Source: Pedobacter chitinilyticus
Lineage (GTDB): Bacteria; Bacteroidota; Bacteroidia; Sphingobacteriales; Sphingobacteriaceae
DNA: 64,000 bases
Direction: 5' to 3'
Assembly: GCF_003313385.1 (NCBI RefSeq)
Contig: NZ_QMHN01000001.1
Span: 62,001 to 126,000 of the forward strand
Part shown: piece after piece, positions 17,073-25,360 of the stretch
Layout of the letters: each line of letters starts with the position of its first letter
Position numbering within the stretch: the stretch's first letter is position 1
Position numbers and translations under genes: made by a program
Notes under the pieces: model-generated
Databases searched by the model: none
What the model was told of the DNA's origin: nothing
What the model saw: the letters and a program-made list of their open reading frames with translations, nothing else

Positions 17073-19343
17073 ATGAAGAATATTTTACTTTTTCTTGCTG
17101 TTTTATTGTTGTTTTCAAAAGCTAACGCTCAGGATATTGTGCTGAAAGGAAAAGTGGAAAGCAATGGCTCGCCAGTGGTAAAGGCCAGCTTGCGTATTTT
17201 AGAGTTACAGCGCTCTTCACAGACGGATGCCGAAGGAAATTTCGGTTTTGTGGCTCTCAATGCTGGTAAATATCAAATCAGAATATCTGCATTAGGTTAT
17301 CAAACACAGGTAAATACTGTTCAGGTACTGTCGGATACTGTATTACATTTCGATTTGGTAGAACAAAAGGAAAACTTGCGGGAAGTAGTGGTTACTGGAA
17401 CACAAAAGGAGGTCAATCGTTTGGAAAGTCCAGTGCCCGTAGAGATTTATACCGCCAAGTTTTTTCAGAAAAATCCTACCCCAAGTATTTTCGATGCTTT
17501 GCAGAATATCAACGGCGTTCGTCCACAGCTTAATTGTAATATCTGCAATACTGGAGATATCCATATCAACGGTTTGGAAGGCCCATATACCATGGTGATG
17601 ATTGACGGAATGCCTATTGTCAGCAGCTTATCTACGGTTTATGGTTTGTCAGGCATTCCAAATTCGCTGGTGGAAAGAATAGAGATCGTGAAAGGCCCTG
17701 CATCTTCCTTGTACGGTAGTGAAGCGGTAGGTGGGTTGATCAACATCATTACCAAAGAGGTAGGTAAGGCCTCCAAATTTACCGCTGATTTAATGACCAC
17801 TAGCTATTTGGAGCATAATATTGATTTAGGTTTTAAAGCCCGTTTGTCTCCGAAGGTAAGTTTTTTAACTGGGGTGAATTATTTTAAATATGGAAACAAG
17901 GTAGATGATAATCATGATGGCTTTACGGATGTAACACTGCAAGATAGGATTTCGATTTTTCAGAAATGGAACTTTAATAGGCGGGAAAATAGGCTGTTTT
18001 CTTTAGCGGGAAGGTTTTTGTATGAAGATAGATGGGGTGGAGAAATGAACTGGACAAAACAGTATAGGGGAGGGAATGAAGTATATGGCGAAAGTATCTA
18101 TACCAAACGTTTTGAATTGCTGGGGAACTACCAATTGCCATTAAAGGAAAAGATGTTTTTGGCCTTTTCTTTAACGAGCCATAACCAGGATAGCAGGTAT
18201 GGGGAGACTTCTTACATTGCCAAACAGAATATTGCATTTTCGCAGTTGACTTGGGATAAAAAAATAGGTAGCCACGACCTACTTTTTGGTACGGCTTTCC
18301 GTTATACTTATTACGATGACAATACCCCAGCTACGATTCTGGCCAATCAAAACAACCCTGAAAATGTGTATTTGCCAGGGGTATTTGTACAGGATGAGAT
18401 TAAATTAACCCAAAAGCATTCGGTTTTGCTGGGCATGCGTTACGACTACCATTCTACACACGGAAATATCTTTACGCCTCGATTTGCTTATAAAATCAAT
18501 TTTGATGAAACCAGTATCCTAAGATTAAATGCTGGAACTGGATTTCGGGTGGTCAATATTTTTACGGAAGATCATGCGGCGTTAACCGGGGCTAGGGAAG
18601 TGGTGATAGAAGAGAATTTGAAACCTGAAAAGAGCTACAACGTGAACCTTAACTATCTTAAAAAATTGCATGATTTAAATGGAAATACTTTCACTTTTGA
18701 TGTTTCGGCTTTTTACACTCGTTTCAGCAACCGTATTGTAGCTGATTATGAAACCAATACTAATCAAATTAGATACAATAACCTTACTGGTTATGCGGTA
18801 AGTAGGGGTTTAACTGGAAATTTTGATGTCACGTTAAATTTTGGACTGAAATTGAATGCTGGGATTACCTTGCAGGATGTAGGTTTGGTACAGAACGGGA
18901 ACAAAACACAGCAAATATTAACTGAAAAATGGATGGGTACTTGGTCGGTTTCTTATCTTATCAATAAGCTGAATTTGGGAATTGATTATACGGGAAATAT
19001 TTATGGACCAATGCGATTGCCTTTGTTGAATGATTTGGATCCTCGTCAGCCTTTTTCACCAGTATGGAGTTTACAGAATATCCAATTTACTTATCGTGGG
19101 TTTAAAAATTTAGAGGTTTATACGGGTGTAAAAAACCTGCTTAATTTTAAGCCTACCAGAAATAATCCTTTTATTATTGCCCGTGCTAATGATTCTTTCG
19201 ACAAGCAAGTGCAGTTTGATGCTAACGGAAATGCGATGGCCACGCCAAATAATCCTTATGGTTTAACTTTTGATCCGAGTTATGTTTATGCGCCAAATCA
19301 AGGGATAAGGGGTTTTTTCGGACTAAGATATACTTTGAAATAG
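17073..19343 (+). CDS. TonB-dependent outer-membrane receptor, predicted manganese-regulated
   Basis: A 756-residue receptor: signal peptide (ILLFLAVLLLFSKANAQ), CarboxypepD_reg-like beta-sandwich (about 23-105), plug domain (about 110-230, with GLEGPYTMVMIDGMPIV and ERIEIVKGPASSLYGSEAVGGLINIITK), then a 22-strand-type barrel to the C-terminus. The plug holds an unusual NCNICNTGD cysteine pair on the surface expected to meet the substrate. The gene has an MntR-type operator in its promoter, identical to that of mntR-mntH 5 kb away. The best inference is uptake of manganese or a manganese chelate; other divalent metals remain possible. Confidence 0.85.
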   Translation: MKNILLFLAVLLLFSKANAQDIVLKGKVESNGSPVVKASLRILELQRSSQTDAEGNFGFVALNAGKYQIRISALGYQTQVNTVQVLSDTVLHFDLVEQKENLREVVVTGTQKEVNRLESPVPVEIYTAKFFQKNPTPSIFDALQNINGVRPQLNCNICNTGDIHINGLEGPYTMVMIDGMPIVSSLSTVYGLSGIPNSLVERIEIVKGPASSLYGSEAVGGLINIITKEVGKASKFTADLMTTSYLEHNIDLGFKARLSPKVSFLTGVNYFKYGNKVDDNHDGFTDVTLQDRISIFQKWNFNRRENRLFSLAGRFLYEDRWGGEMNWTKQYRGGNEVYGESIYTKRFELLGNYQLPLKEKMFLAFSLTSHNQDSRYGETSYIAKQNIAFSQLTWDKKIGSHDLLFGTAFRYTYYDDNTPATILANQNNPENVYLPGVFVQDEIKLTQKHSVLLGMRYDYHSTHGNIFTPRFAYKINFDETSILRLNAGTGFRVVNIFTEDHAALTGAREVVIEENLKPEKSYNVNLNYLKKLHDLNGNTFTFDVSAFYTRFSNRIVADYETNTNQIRYNNLTGYAVSRGLTGNFDVTLNFGLKLNAGITLQDVGLVQNGNKTQQILTEKWMGTWSVSYLINKLNLGIDYTGNIYGPMRLPLLNDLDPRQPFSPVWSLQNIQFTYRGFKNLEVYTGVKNLLNFKPTRNNPFIIARANDSFDKQVQFDANGNAMATPNNPYGLTFDPSYVYAPNQGIRGFFGLRYTLK

Positions 19344-19368
19344 TTTAGGCGATAAAATTAATTAGTTT

Positions 19369-19416
19369 TTCCCAGATTGCAATTGAGTAATGAAAACTCA
19401 ATTAGCAGTCTGGGAA
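19369..19416. terminator. Long hairpin between convergent genes
   Basis: TTCCCAGA...TCTGGGAA arms with an inner AATTGAGT/ACTCAATT stem form a nearly continuous helix between the TonB receptor and the GyrI-like gene. T-runs flank it, so it can serve both directions. Confidence 0.7.
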
Positions 19417-19432
19417 TTGTTTTAAAAGTCGG

Positions 19433-19975
19433 TTATTCTTTTACTGATATAAAAGTTTCTACTTCGGCTTGATCACCCAGATAATATTTTTTTCCGTGGA
19501 TAGTAAAGTCAAATTTATAGGCTCTATTTAAGGTTTTGTTTTGCCATATTTCCATCCATGTGTTGAAAACGGCTTCGGGCATTTTTCCTTTTGATACAAA
19601 TTTTTGATAGTTCGCTTTTTCAATGGTTATGCCTACAAACCCTTCGGGGATATTGGCTAATGAATTCACCTGTGATCCGATGATGGTGGTATATGGCCCC
19701 GTGTGGTCTGTTTCGTAAGCAGTGTATACGGCGTAGATGTCGTCATTTACTTTGTTAGGAATTTGTTTTTGAATCTCTTCTCCCCAGAACTTCTTCCATA
19801 ATGTTTCAATGTCTTGGGCTGATTGTCCATTTTGATTGGTAGTTCTTACCGAAATTCCGATGACGTAAAATTGTTGAATGGTTTGTTTTTTCATTGTTTT
19901 TGTTTGTGATTGAGCAGTGAAGGGTAAAATTGTAAATGCCGTGAGCATGAACTGATGCAATTTTTTCATTTCCAT
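19433..19975 (-). CDS. GyrI-like/AraC effector-binding domain protein, possibly exported
   Basis: 180 residues. The main part (from about residue 28, MKKQTIQQFYVIGISVRTTNQNGQ) is a stand-alone effector-binding domain of the GyrI/SOUL-like type, with the usual NDDIYAVYTAYETDHTGPYTTIIGS and GFVGITIEKANYQKFVSKG. It probably binds a small hydrophobic or cationic ligand. The longer start adds a credible signal peptide (FMLTAFTILPFTAQSQ), whereas the ATG at 19894 would give a cytosolic protein. Both are possible; the signal-like N-terminus with cleavage at AQSQ favours the longer form. No DNA-binding domain. Confidence 0.75.
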   Translation of the reverse strand: MEMKKLHQFMLTAFTILPFTAQSQTKTMKKQTIQQFYVIGISVRTTNQNGQSAQDIETLWKKFWGEEIQKQIPNKVNDDIYAVYTAYETDHTGPYTTIIGSQVNSLANIPEGFVGITIEKANYQKFVSKGKMPEAVFNTWMEIWQNKTLNRAYKFDFTIHGKKYYLGDQAEVETFISVKE

Positions 19976-20366
19976 TTTAATTATTGCATAAAGCTAAAAT
20001 GGGATAGTGACAGCCCTATGGCAGTGGGTTAAAAAAGTTAAAAAAATAGAAAGTTATTGAATATTAAATTTCAGTCTTTGTATAGCTATGAGATCTTTTA
20101 CTAACTGTAAAGATTTGTGAAGTTTAGCAGAGAACGCAAAGTTGATAGTGGTAGTTGTATTTGGGATTGCACGCTAAGTTTTGGGCAGTAGCTTTTGTTT
20201 GTTAAACCCGATTGTAGTGGAAATACTTTTTGTTGCAGGGAAAAACCTCATAGGTTTCCTTTGGATCATGTGGATAAACCTATGAGGTTTGGGAATTGGC
20301 CCAACAAAAAGATTGGAGTGGAAAGCGGGGCTGCCGTAAATAGTTGCTGTTGTATTGCTTTTCTAA
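19976..20366. other. Non-coding gap holding a repeat
   Basis: No credible gene. The first half is AT-rich with no structure seen. The second half is the dispersed repeat described at 20212-20369, ending at the mntH stop codon. Confidence 0.6.
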
Positions 20367-20369
20367 TTA
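20212..20369. repeat. Dispersed intergenic repeat, copy 1 (related to 31988-32094)
   Basis: It begins TAAACCCGATTGTAGTGGAAA and ends GGAAAGCGGGGCTG.CG followed by TAGT.GCTGT...GCTTTTCTAA; both ends match the copy at 32 kb while the middles differ. Here the middle holds a perfect 15-bp inverted repeat, AAACCTCATAGGTTT (20243-20257) with 20276-20290. It reaches into the end of mntH and may act as its terminator. Confidence 0.6.
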
Positions 20370-22229
20370 TCTTACAATGAGCACTGGGATATCTACTTTG
20401 TGTCTAACTGAATCGACAGTAGTTCCAAAAATTAGGTCTTTAAGGCCTTTGTGCCCATGTGCACCCATTACCAAAAGTTCCAATTTGTTGGTGTTGCTAA
20501 TTTCGGCGATGGCTTTTGCGGTACCACCAAAACCAATATGCGGCGTAGATTGATAGCCTAATTCAGCCAGGTTCTCTTGGTATTTTTTGAGATTGTCGAT
20601 ATCAGATTGCGTCTCATGGTCCATAACGGTTTTGCCATGGTAGCGTGCCGCCGCGGTTTCTACTACGTGGATAAGGTAATAGTGTGCATCTTTTCCGCCT
20701 TGAATTAACGCATGGCGAATGGTTTTCCGATCGTTCTCTGAAAAATCTACGGTAATGCCAATCTTCTCATAATTGATTTTCTCGATTTGACCTATGGCAA
20801 GTGCATCACCATGAGGTACATTGCTAATCAACTGTTTTTTACCCACAAACGGATACACAAAAATATAAAGTAATAGCAAGGCAACAAGGATGGCTACTGG
20901 CAACACAATGACATAGATATACCAAGCGTTGTTTGATTCTTTTATCCAGCCCCCAATTTCTTCAATTACTAATTTGATGTTTAAGGCTACAATGACCGCT
21001 GCACTTAACCAAGCCAAAATTTTCACCCAAAGTTTGATGGTGAATTCCTTCATTTCTTTTTTATCGGAGTTGAGGTGAATGAGCGGAATAATGGCAAAGC
21101 CTAGTTGTAAACTTAATACTACCTGACTTAAAATCAGTAAGCCACCTAGGGCGTCATCACCGAAGTAAAGAATGGTGAAAAATGCGGGAACAATAGCTAA
21201 AAGGCGAGTAATTAGACGGCGCAGCCAAGGTTGTATCCTTAGGTTTAAGTGACCTTCCATTACAATTTGACCAGCTAAGGTACCTGTTACGGTAGAGCTT
21301 TGTCCAGCAGCAATAAGCGCAATGGCGAAGAGGGCAGGGGCCACATCACCGAAAATATTACTCAGTAATTCGTGTGCATCCTGTATTTCGGCCACTTCGT
21401 GAAAGCCGTTTTTAAAGAAAGCTGCTGCGGCCAGAATTAAAATGGCGGCATTGACAAAAAAAGCCAAGTTGAGCGCTACAGCAGTATCTATAAAATTGAA
21501 CTTGATGGCTTCTTTAATTCCTTTGCTGTCTCTCTCGAATTTTCGGGTTTGCACCAATGAGGAATGTAGGTAAAGGTTATGCGGCATTACGGTAGCGCCA
21601 ATGATACCAATGGCAATATAAAGTGCCTCTCCACCAAGCATTGAGGGTTCAAAACCCTTGGCAATTTCACCTAGGGAAGGCTGAACGATGAACATTTCTG
21701 CTAAGAAGGAAATCCCAACGATGAAAACCATGGAAACAATAAACGCTTCCATTTTTCGCATGCCTTTGTTGAGTAGAAATAGTAGTAATACGGTATCGAA
21801 AATGGTGATGGATATTCCCCATATTAAAGGGAGCCCGAAAAGTAAGTTTAAACCAATGGCCATCCCAATAATTTCGGCCAAATCGCAGGCGATGATGGCT
21901 GTTTGTGCCAAAACGAACAAGGGGAAATTCACCCATTTGGGGTAGGTATTTCGGGATGCTTGTGCTAAATCCAATCCTCTCACAATGCCTAAACGGGCAC
22001 TTAATGATTGAAGCAGTAGTGCAATCAAATTAGACATGAGGAGCACCCAGATAAGTTGATAGCCAAATTTACTGCCACCTGCAATATCCGTTGCCCAATT
22101 ACCTGGGTCCATATAACCTACACTTACCAGATAGGCGGGACCTAAAAATGCCAGTATTCTTCTCCAACCTTTTCTTTGATGGGTAGCTACGCTTTGGTGT
22201 ACTTCGCTTAGGGATTGTTTTTCGGCCAT
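20367..22229 (-). CDS. mntH: Nramp manganese transporter MntH fused to a universal stress protein domain
   Basis: A 620-residue fusion. Residues about 20-460 are an Nramp H+/divalent metal symporter with the metal-site motif GYMDPGNWATD (Asp41, Asn44) and the helix-6 motif VMPHNLYLHSS, in some 11 membrane segments. Residues about 470-620 form a universal stress protein domain with the ATP-binding pattern GAHG-N9-GTT (GX2GX9GT), so it probably binds ATP. Plain MntH proteins are about 410-450 residues. The start codon shares one base with the mntR stop (TAATG), giving tight coupling. Regulation by MntR at the shared operator is likely; the USP part may gate transport by nucleotide state. Confidence 0.93.
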   Translation of the reverse strand: MAEKQSLSEVHQSVATHQRKGWRRILAFLGPAYLVSVGYMDPGNWATDIAGGSKFGYQLIWVLLMSNLIALLLQSLSARLGIVRGLDLAQASRNTYPKWVNFPLFVLAQTAIIACDLAEIIGMAIGLNLLFGLPLIWGISITIFDTVLLLFLLNKGMRKMEAFIVSMVFIVGISFLAEMFIVQPSLGEIAKGFEPSMLGGEALYIAIGIIGATVMPHNLYLHSSLVQTRKFERDSKGIKEAIKFNFIDTAVALNLAFFVNAAILILAAAAFFKNGFHEVAEIQDAHELLSNIFGDVAPALFAIALIAAGQSSTVTGTLAGQIVMEGHLNLRIQPWLRRLITRLLAIVPAFFTILYFGDDALGGLLILSQVVLSLQLGFAIIPLIHLNSDKKEMKEFTIKLWVKILAWLSAAVIVALNIKLVIEEIGGWIKESNNAWYIYVIVLPVAILVALLLLYIFVYPFVGKKQLISNVPHGDALAIGQIEKINYEKIGITVDFSENDRKTIRHALIQGGKDAHYYLIHVVETAAARYHGKTVMDHETQSDIDNLKKYQENLAELGYQSTPHIGFGGTAKAIAEISNTNKLELLVMGAHGHKGLKDLIFGTTVDSVRHKVDIPVLIVR

Positions 22230-22882
22230 TAGTTCTTCGTGATTAGGATGTGTTTGGCTACTTCTCTACTGATATTTAGTTTTTCCTGCTCTAATAATAA
22301 TTCTACGGAGCCATCAAATTCTACCACGTCAATTACTTCTACTCGTTTGCCAAGCGTAAGACCCAGTTTTTCTAAATGTTTTAAAAAAGGAGAGGAGTGT
22401 TCACTTACTCCTGTGATGTTGCCTTTATCGCCATTTTTAAGCTTACTTAGTTTCACGAAAGTCATTTCAGCGAAATTGCCATTTTTGTCGGGAATGGGGT
22501 CGCCATGTGGGTCAACTTTGGGATAATCCAAGAATTCGTCTAGGCGTTCGATGAGTAAGTTAGATTGGATGTGTTCTAATTCTTCGGCTACTTCATGCAC
22601 CTCGTCCCACTTGAAATTTAATTTGTCTACCAAAAATACTTCCCAAAGCCTATGTTTTCTAACGATGTTAATGGCGGTTAGCTTTCCTTTTTCGGTGAGG
22701 GTTACGCCTTGGTACTTTACATAGTGCACCAATTCTTTCTCCGATAACTTTTTAATCATATCCGTTACAGAGGCCGCCTTGGTTTGAATACGATCCGCAA
22801 TGGCATTGGTTTGCACGGGATGGCTTATTTCCGATAGGTGATAAATGACCTTAAGGTAGTTCTCTTCTGTGTATGATTGCAT
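22229..22882 (-). CDS. mntR: MntR/DtxR-family manganese-dependent repressor
   Basis: About 217 residues. The N-terminal winged helix-turn-helix (MQSYTEENYLKVIYHLSE, then TNAIADRIQTKAASVTDMIKKL) is followed by the dimerisation/metal domain (HRLWEVFLVDKLNFKWDEVHEVAEELEHIQS, which contains DtxR-type metal ligands). The C-terminal FeoA/SH3-like domain follows (LGLTLGKRVEVIDVVEFDGSVELL). The frame is open to 22912, but that extension overlaps the promoter's -7 box and the operator, so the ATG at 22882 is chosen. It is followed by mntH with a one-base overlap. It probably represses its own operon when manganese is sufficient. Confidence 0.93.
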   Translation of the reverse strand: MQSYTEENYLKVIYHLSEISHPVQTNAIADRIQTKAASVTDMIKKLSEKELVHYVKYQGVTLTEKGKLTAINIVRKHRLWEVFLVDKLNFKWDEVHEVAEELEHIQSNLLIERLDEFLDYPKVDPHGDPIPDKNGNFAEMTFVKLSKLKNGDKGNITGVSEHSSPFLKHLEKLGLTLGKRVEVIDVVEFDGSVELLLEQEKLNISREVAKHILITKN

Positions 22883-22903
22883 TTTTGGTTTTCTAATTCT
22901 TAA

Positions 22904-22922
22904 TTTAGACAAATCTAAAAAT
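22904..22922 (-). promoter_or_regulatory. Predicted MntR operator overlapping the mntR-mntH promoter
   Basis: Read on the minus strand this is ATTTTTAGATTTGTCTAAA, identical over 19 bp to 17021-17039. It contains TAGATTTG (22917-22910), itself a perfect TAnnTTTG -7 box, so operator and promoter coincide. The box lies 28 bp before the ATG at 22882. Confidence 0.72.
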
Positions 22923-22971
22923 AATTGTATAAAATATTCGCTAATTTTTTACATTAGTTTTAGAATAAAAT

Positions 22972-23002
22972 TTTGTGGATTGCCCTTACTGTTATACCTT
23001 TG
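22972..23002 (+). promoter_or_regulatory. Promoter of the Lrp/AsnC gene
   Basis: TTTG (22972-22975), exactly 19 bp, then TACCTTTG (22995-23002): a full consensus match, 20 bp before the ATG. It diverges from the mntR promoter. Confidence 0.7.
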
Positions 23003-23021
23003 GGTAATTCAAACAAAACAT

Positions 23022-23492
23022 ATGGCACTAGAACTCGACAAGATAGATTTCAAGATTTTGAAGTTGTTGCAAGAAAACGGAAGGATCACCAACCTATTGT
23101 TATCGCAAGAAATTGGTCTTTCTCCAGCACCTACTTTAGAGCGAGTAAGAAAACTGGAAATGTCTGGTTATATCAAAAGTTATCATGCTTTGGTTGATGA
23201 AGAAAAACTAGGTCTTGGTATCAAGACTTTCATTCAAATTCAGTTAGACTTCCATAAAAACAATACAATCCAGATTTTTTTGGATGAGGTGAACCAAATT
23301 AAGGAAGTAACGGAATGCCACCACGTTACTGGTCAGGCAGATTTTCTACTCAAAGTTTATGTAAGCGACATCAAGTCCTACGAGCGTTTGATTATGGATA
23401 AAATCAGTAAGATTTCTGTAGTGAAAACTTTCCAAACGATGATGATCATGTCGACAACGAAGAAGGAGCCGATTGTGCCGTTGGAGTACTAG
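23022..23492 (+). CDS. Lrp/AsnC-family transcriptional regulator
   Basis: 156 residues. An N-terminal helix-turn-helix (LDKIDFKILKLLQENGRITNLLLSQEIGLSPAPTLERVRKLEMSGYI) precedes a C-terminal RAM ligand-binding domain (ECHHVTGQADFLLKVYVSDIKSYERLIMDKISKI). Such regulators sense amino acids as octamers. The ATG at 23022 has a consensus promoter at the right distance; the longer open frame back to 22869 runs through that promoter and is rejected. The target genes cannot be read from context. Confidence 0.9.
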   Translation: MALELDKIDFKILKLLQENGRITNLLLSQEIGLSPAPTLERVRKLEMSGYIKSYHALVDEEKLGLGIKTFIQIQLDFHKNNTIQIFLDEVNQIKEVTECHHVTGQADFLLKVYVSDIKSYERLIMDKISKISVVKTFQTMMIMSTTKKEPIVPLEY

Positions 23493-23500
23493 TACTTTTT

Positions 23501-24025
23501 ACCACCTAAGACACCTTAGTTCATCTTAGAGCAAATCTCTATATAATTCATTAACGAAAGTTTTCTTTCCGTTGTGAATAATATTTGTACAATTGAAATT
23601 TATAAGTAATCCCTTAGGGACATTAAGCAATTTCATATATGTGAGTATTTGGGCTTCATAGATTGGATGAATAGTTTCTACTGATTTCAATTCCATTATC
23701 AAGCAGTTCTCTACCAATAAATCTACTCTTAAAGCGGTGTTTATGCTAACGCCTTTGTATTCTATATCAATGATATGTTCTGAAACATAAAAGATATCTC
23801 TTAACTGTAATTCTCTTTCTAGGCAACGGTGGTAGACACTTTCTAATAATCCAGGTCCAAGATTTTTATGGATTTCGATGCATGCACCTGTTACTTCGTA
23901 TTCCAAAGCGCTGATAAGCTTTTTATTTATGTCGTTTTCCATTAGATATACTTTGAAGATGTATCTAAATATACTAATAGAACGATATATAAAAAACTAA
24001 AATGTACTAAGGTGTCTTAGGTGGT
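23501..24025. repeat. 525-bp cassette bounded by perfect 20-bp inverted repeats, carrying a GxxExxY gene
   Basis: ACCACCTAAGACACCTTAGT (23501-23520) and its exact complement (24006-24025) enclose a single gene. After one mismatch the arms match again for three bases. The left arm continues into TTCATCTTAG, which recurs in the tandem array at 26.34-26.70 kb. No transposase. A small non-autonomous mobile unit is inferred. Confidence 0.6.
23526..23942 (-). CDS. GxxExxY family protein
   Basis: 138 residues of the GxxExxY family, a PD-(D/E)XK nuclease-like fold of unknown role. The name motif is present as GLLESVY, followed by CLERELQLRDI and the nuclease-like core VDLLVENCLIMELKSVETIHPIYEAQILTYMKLL (Asp then ExK). 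The end GLLINFNC is typical. The gene is the only content of a cassette with perfect 20-bp inverted ends. Family members occur in many dispersed copies in Bacteroidota, often next to such repeats. Confidence 0.88.
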   Translation of the reverse strand: MENDINKKLISALEYEVTGACIEIHKNLGPGLLESVYHRCLERELQLRDIFYVSEHIIDIEYKGVSINTALRVDLLVENCLIMELKSVETIHPIYEAQILTYMKLLNVPKGLLINFNCTNIIHNGKKTFVNELYRDLL

Positions 24026-24077
24026 TAATTAAATTAGGTATTAGTGTTCAGCTATGTGATGCTGTTGTGGTTATTAG

Positions 24078-24755
24078 TTAAACGATTTGCCAATCAATAG
24101 GCTCTTTTCCTTCCTTTTTAAGGATTTCATTGGTCTTTGAAAAGGGCTTGGAACCGAAAAAACCGTTGTAAGCAGAAAAAGGAGAAGGGTGTGCAGACTT
24201 AATGATGAAGTGCTTGCTCTGATCAATCAAGCTTTCTTTTTGTTTGGCGTAGTTGCCCCATAGGATAAATACCAATCCGCTTCTTTTTGCAGATAATTCA
24301 GAAATGACTTTGTCGGTAAATTGTTCCCAGCCTTTGTTTTGATGTGATCCAGCGGTATGCGCTCTAACTGTTAATGTTGCGTTTAAGAGCATTACGCCTT
24401 GATCGGCCCAACTGGTGAGTTCTCCGTGGCTGGGGGGGTTAAAATCAGGGAATTCATCCGCCAGTTCTTTATAGATGTTTTTAAGTGATGGGGGAGGAAC
24501 TATTCCTTTTTGCACAGAGAAGGAAAGACCATGCGCTTGTCCTACACCGTGATAAGGATCTTGACCCAAGATCACCACTTTTACTTTTTCAAAAGGCGTG
24601 TGCTTAAAGGCATTGAAAATATCGGAACCCTTAGGGAAAATAGTGAAACCAGCTTGTTTCTCCTGCTGAAGAAAATTTTTTAAACTCTTCATGTAAGGTT
24701 TTTCAAACTCGTCTTTTAGTACTTCAAACCAACCAGGTTCCAAATCAATAGCCAT
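24078..24755 (-). CDS. ung: Uracil-DNA glycosylase
   Basis: Removes uracil from DNA, starting base excision repair. The 225-residue family 1 enzyme has the water-activating loop GQDPYHG (catalytic Asp66), the Leu-loop HPSPFSAYNGFFG near the C-terminus, and LLNATLTVRAHTAGSHQNKGW in between. Complete. Its ATG lies 1 bp after the stop of the thioredoxin-fold gene, so the two are likely cotranscribed. Confidence 0.97.
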   Translation of the reverse strand: MAIDLEPGWFEVLKDEFEKPYMKSLKNFLQQEKQAGFTIFPKGSDIFNAFKHTPFEKVKVVILGQDPYHGVGQAHGLSFSVQKGIVPPPSLKNIYKELADEFPDFNPPSHGELTSWADQGVMLLNATLTVRAHTAGSHQNKGWEQFTDKVISELSAKRSGLVFILWGNYAKQKESLIDQSKHFIIKSAHPSPFSAYNGFFGSKPFSKTNEILKKEGKEPIDWQIV

Positions 24756-24756
24756 A

Positions 24757-25275
24757 TTATTTTTTTGCGGTCAATATTTCAATAAGGTCCAGTTCTAAGC
24801 TCTTTTTTGGAAACTCAGTAATGCGTCCAATTTCGGTACCTTTTTTATCCGTAACAATGAAGGTAGGAACACGTGTGATGTTTAGGTTATCTATTAGGCC
24901 GTTTTCTGCTTTCTTGGCACCGTCTACTGCAATAAAAGCGACATGGTCTTCTTTTACCTTAGCTGCATCAGCAACTTTTAGGAAGTTTGGTACTTGAAAT
25001 TTGCTATCGCCACACCAAGTTCCTAGTACTACCTTGATTTTTTTATCCTTTAGTAGTTTGGTTAATTGGGCCATTGAAGCTGAGTCTACTTTGTAGTTCT
25101 CATAATTGGCATCGTAGCTTGCTTTAAATTCAGGAAAGGTCACCAAACCTTCTCTTGAGCACTCGTTTAACATGATTTGTTTATGTTTAATCTGATCTTC
25201 TAGTTTTTTATTGATTTCTTGTGCATTGGCCGAAATGAAAAACAGGCCCAGCACCATTGTAAATAAGTACTTCAT
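24757..25275 (-). CDS. Exported thioredoxin-fold protein with a single active-site cysteine
   Basis: 172 residues: signal peptide (YLFTMVLGLFFISANAQ), a helical linker, then a thioredoxin fold with LGTWCGDSKFQVPNFLK. The usual CxxC is Cys88-Gly-Asp-Ser91, so only one active-site cysteine is present. This WC.DS form is common in a subset of Bacteroidota thioredoxin-like proteins and suggests a monothiol or non-redox role in the periplasm. The cis-proline region ITRVPTFIVTDKKG is intact. It is followed directly by ung. Confidence 0.85.
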   Translation of the reverse strand: MKYLFTMVLGLFFISANAQEINKKLEDQIKHKQIMLNECSREGLVTFPEFKASYDANYENYKVDSASMAQLTKLLKDKKIKVVLGTWCGDSKFQVPNFLKVADAAKVKEDHVAFIAVDGAKKAENGLIDNLNITRVPTFIVTDKKGTEIGRITEFPKKSLELDLIEILTAKK

Positions 25276-25360
25276 TGTTATCTAATTTTTGTTGAAATTA
25301 TAAATTAAATCGCTATTTTCTGCTATATAAAACCGATATTTGCAGAAATATTGAAAAACT

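Noticed and set aside
22883..22912. Longer N-terminus of MntR from 22912
   Set aside because: It would place the operator and -7 box inside the coding sequence; the family start is at 22882.
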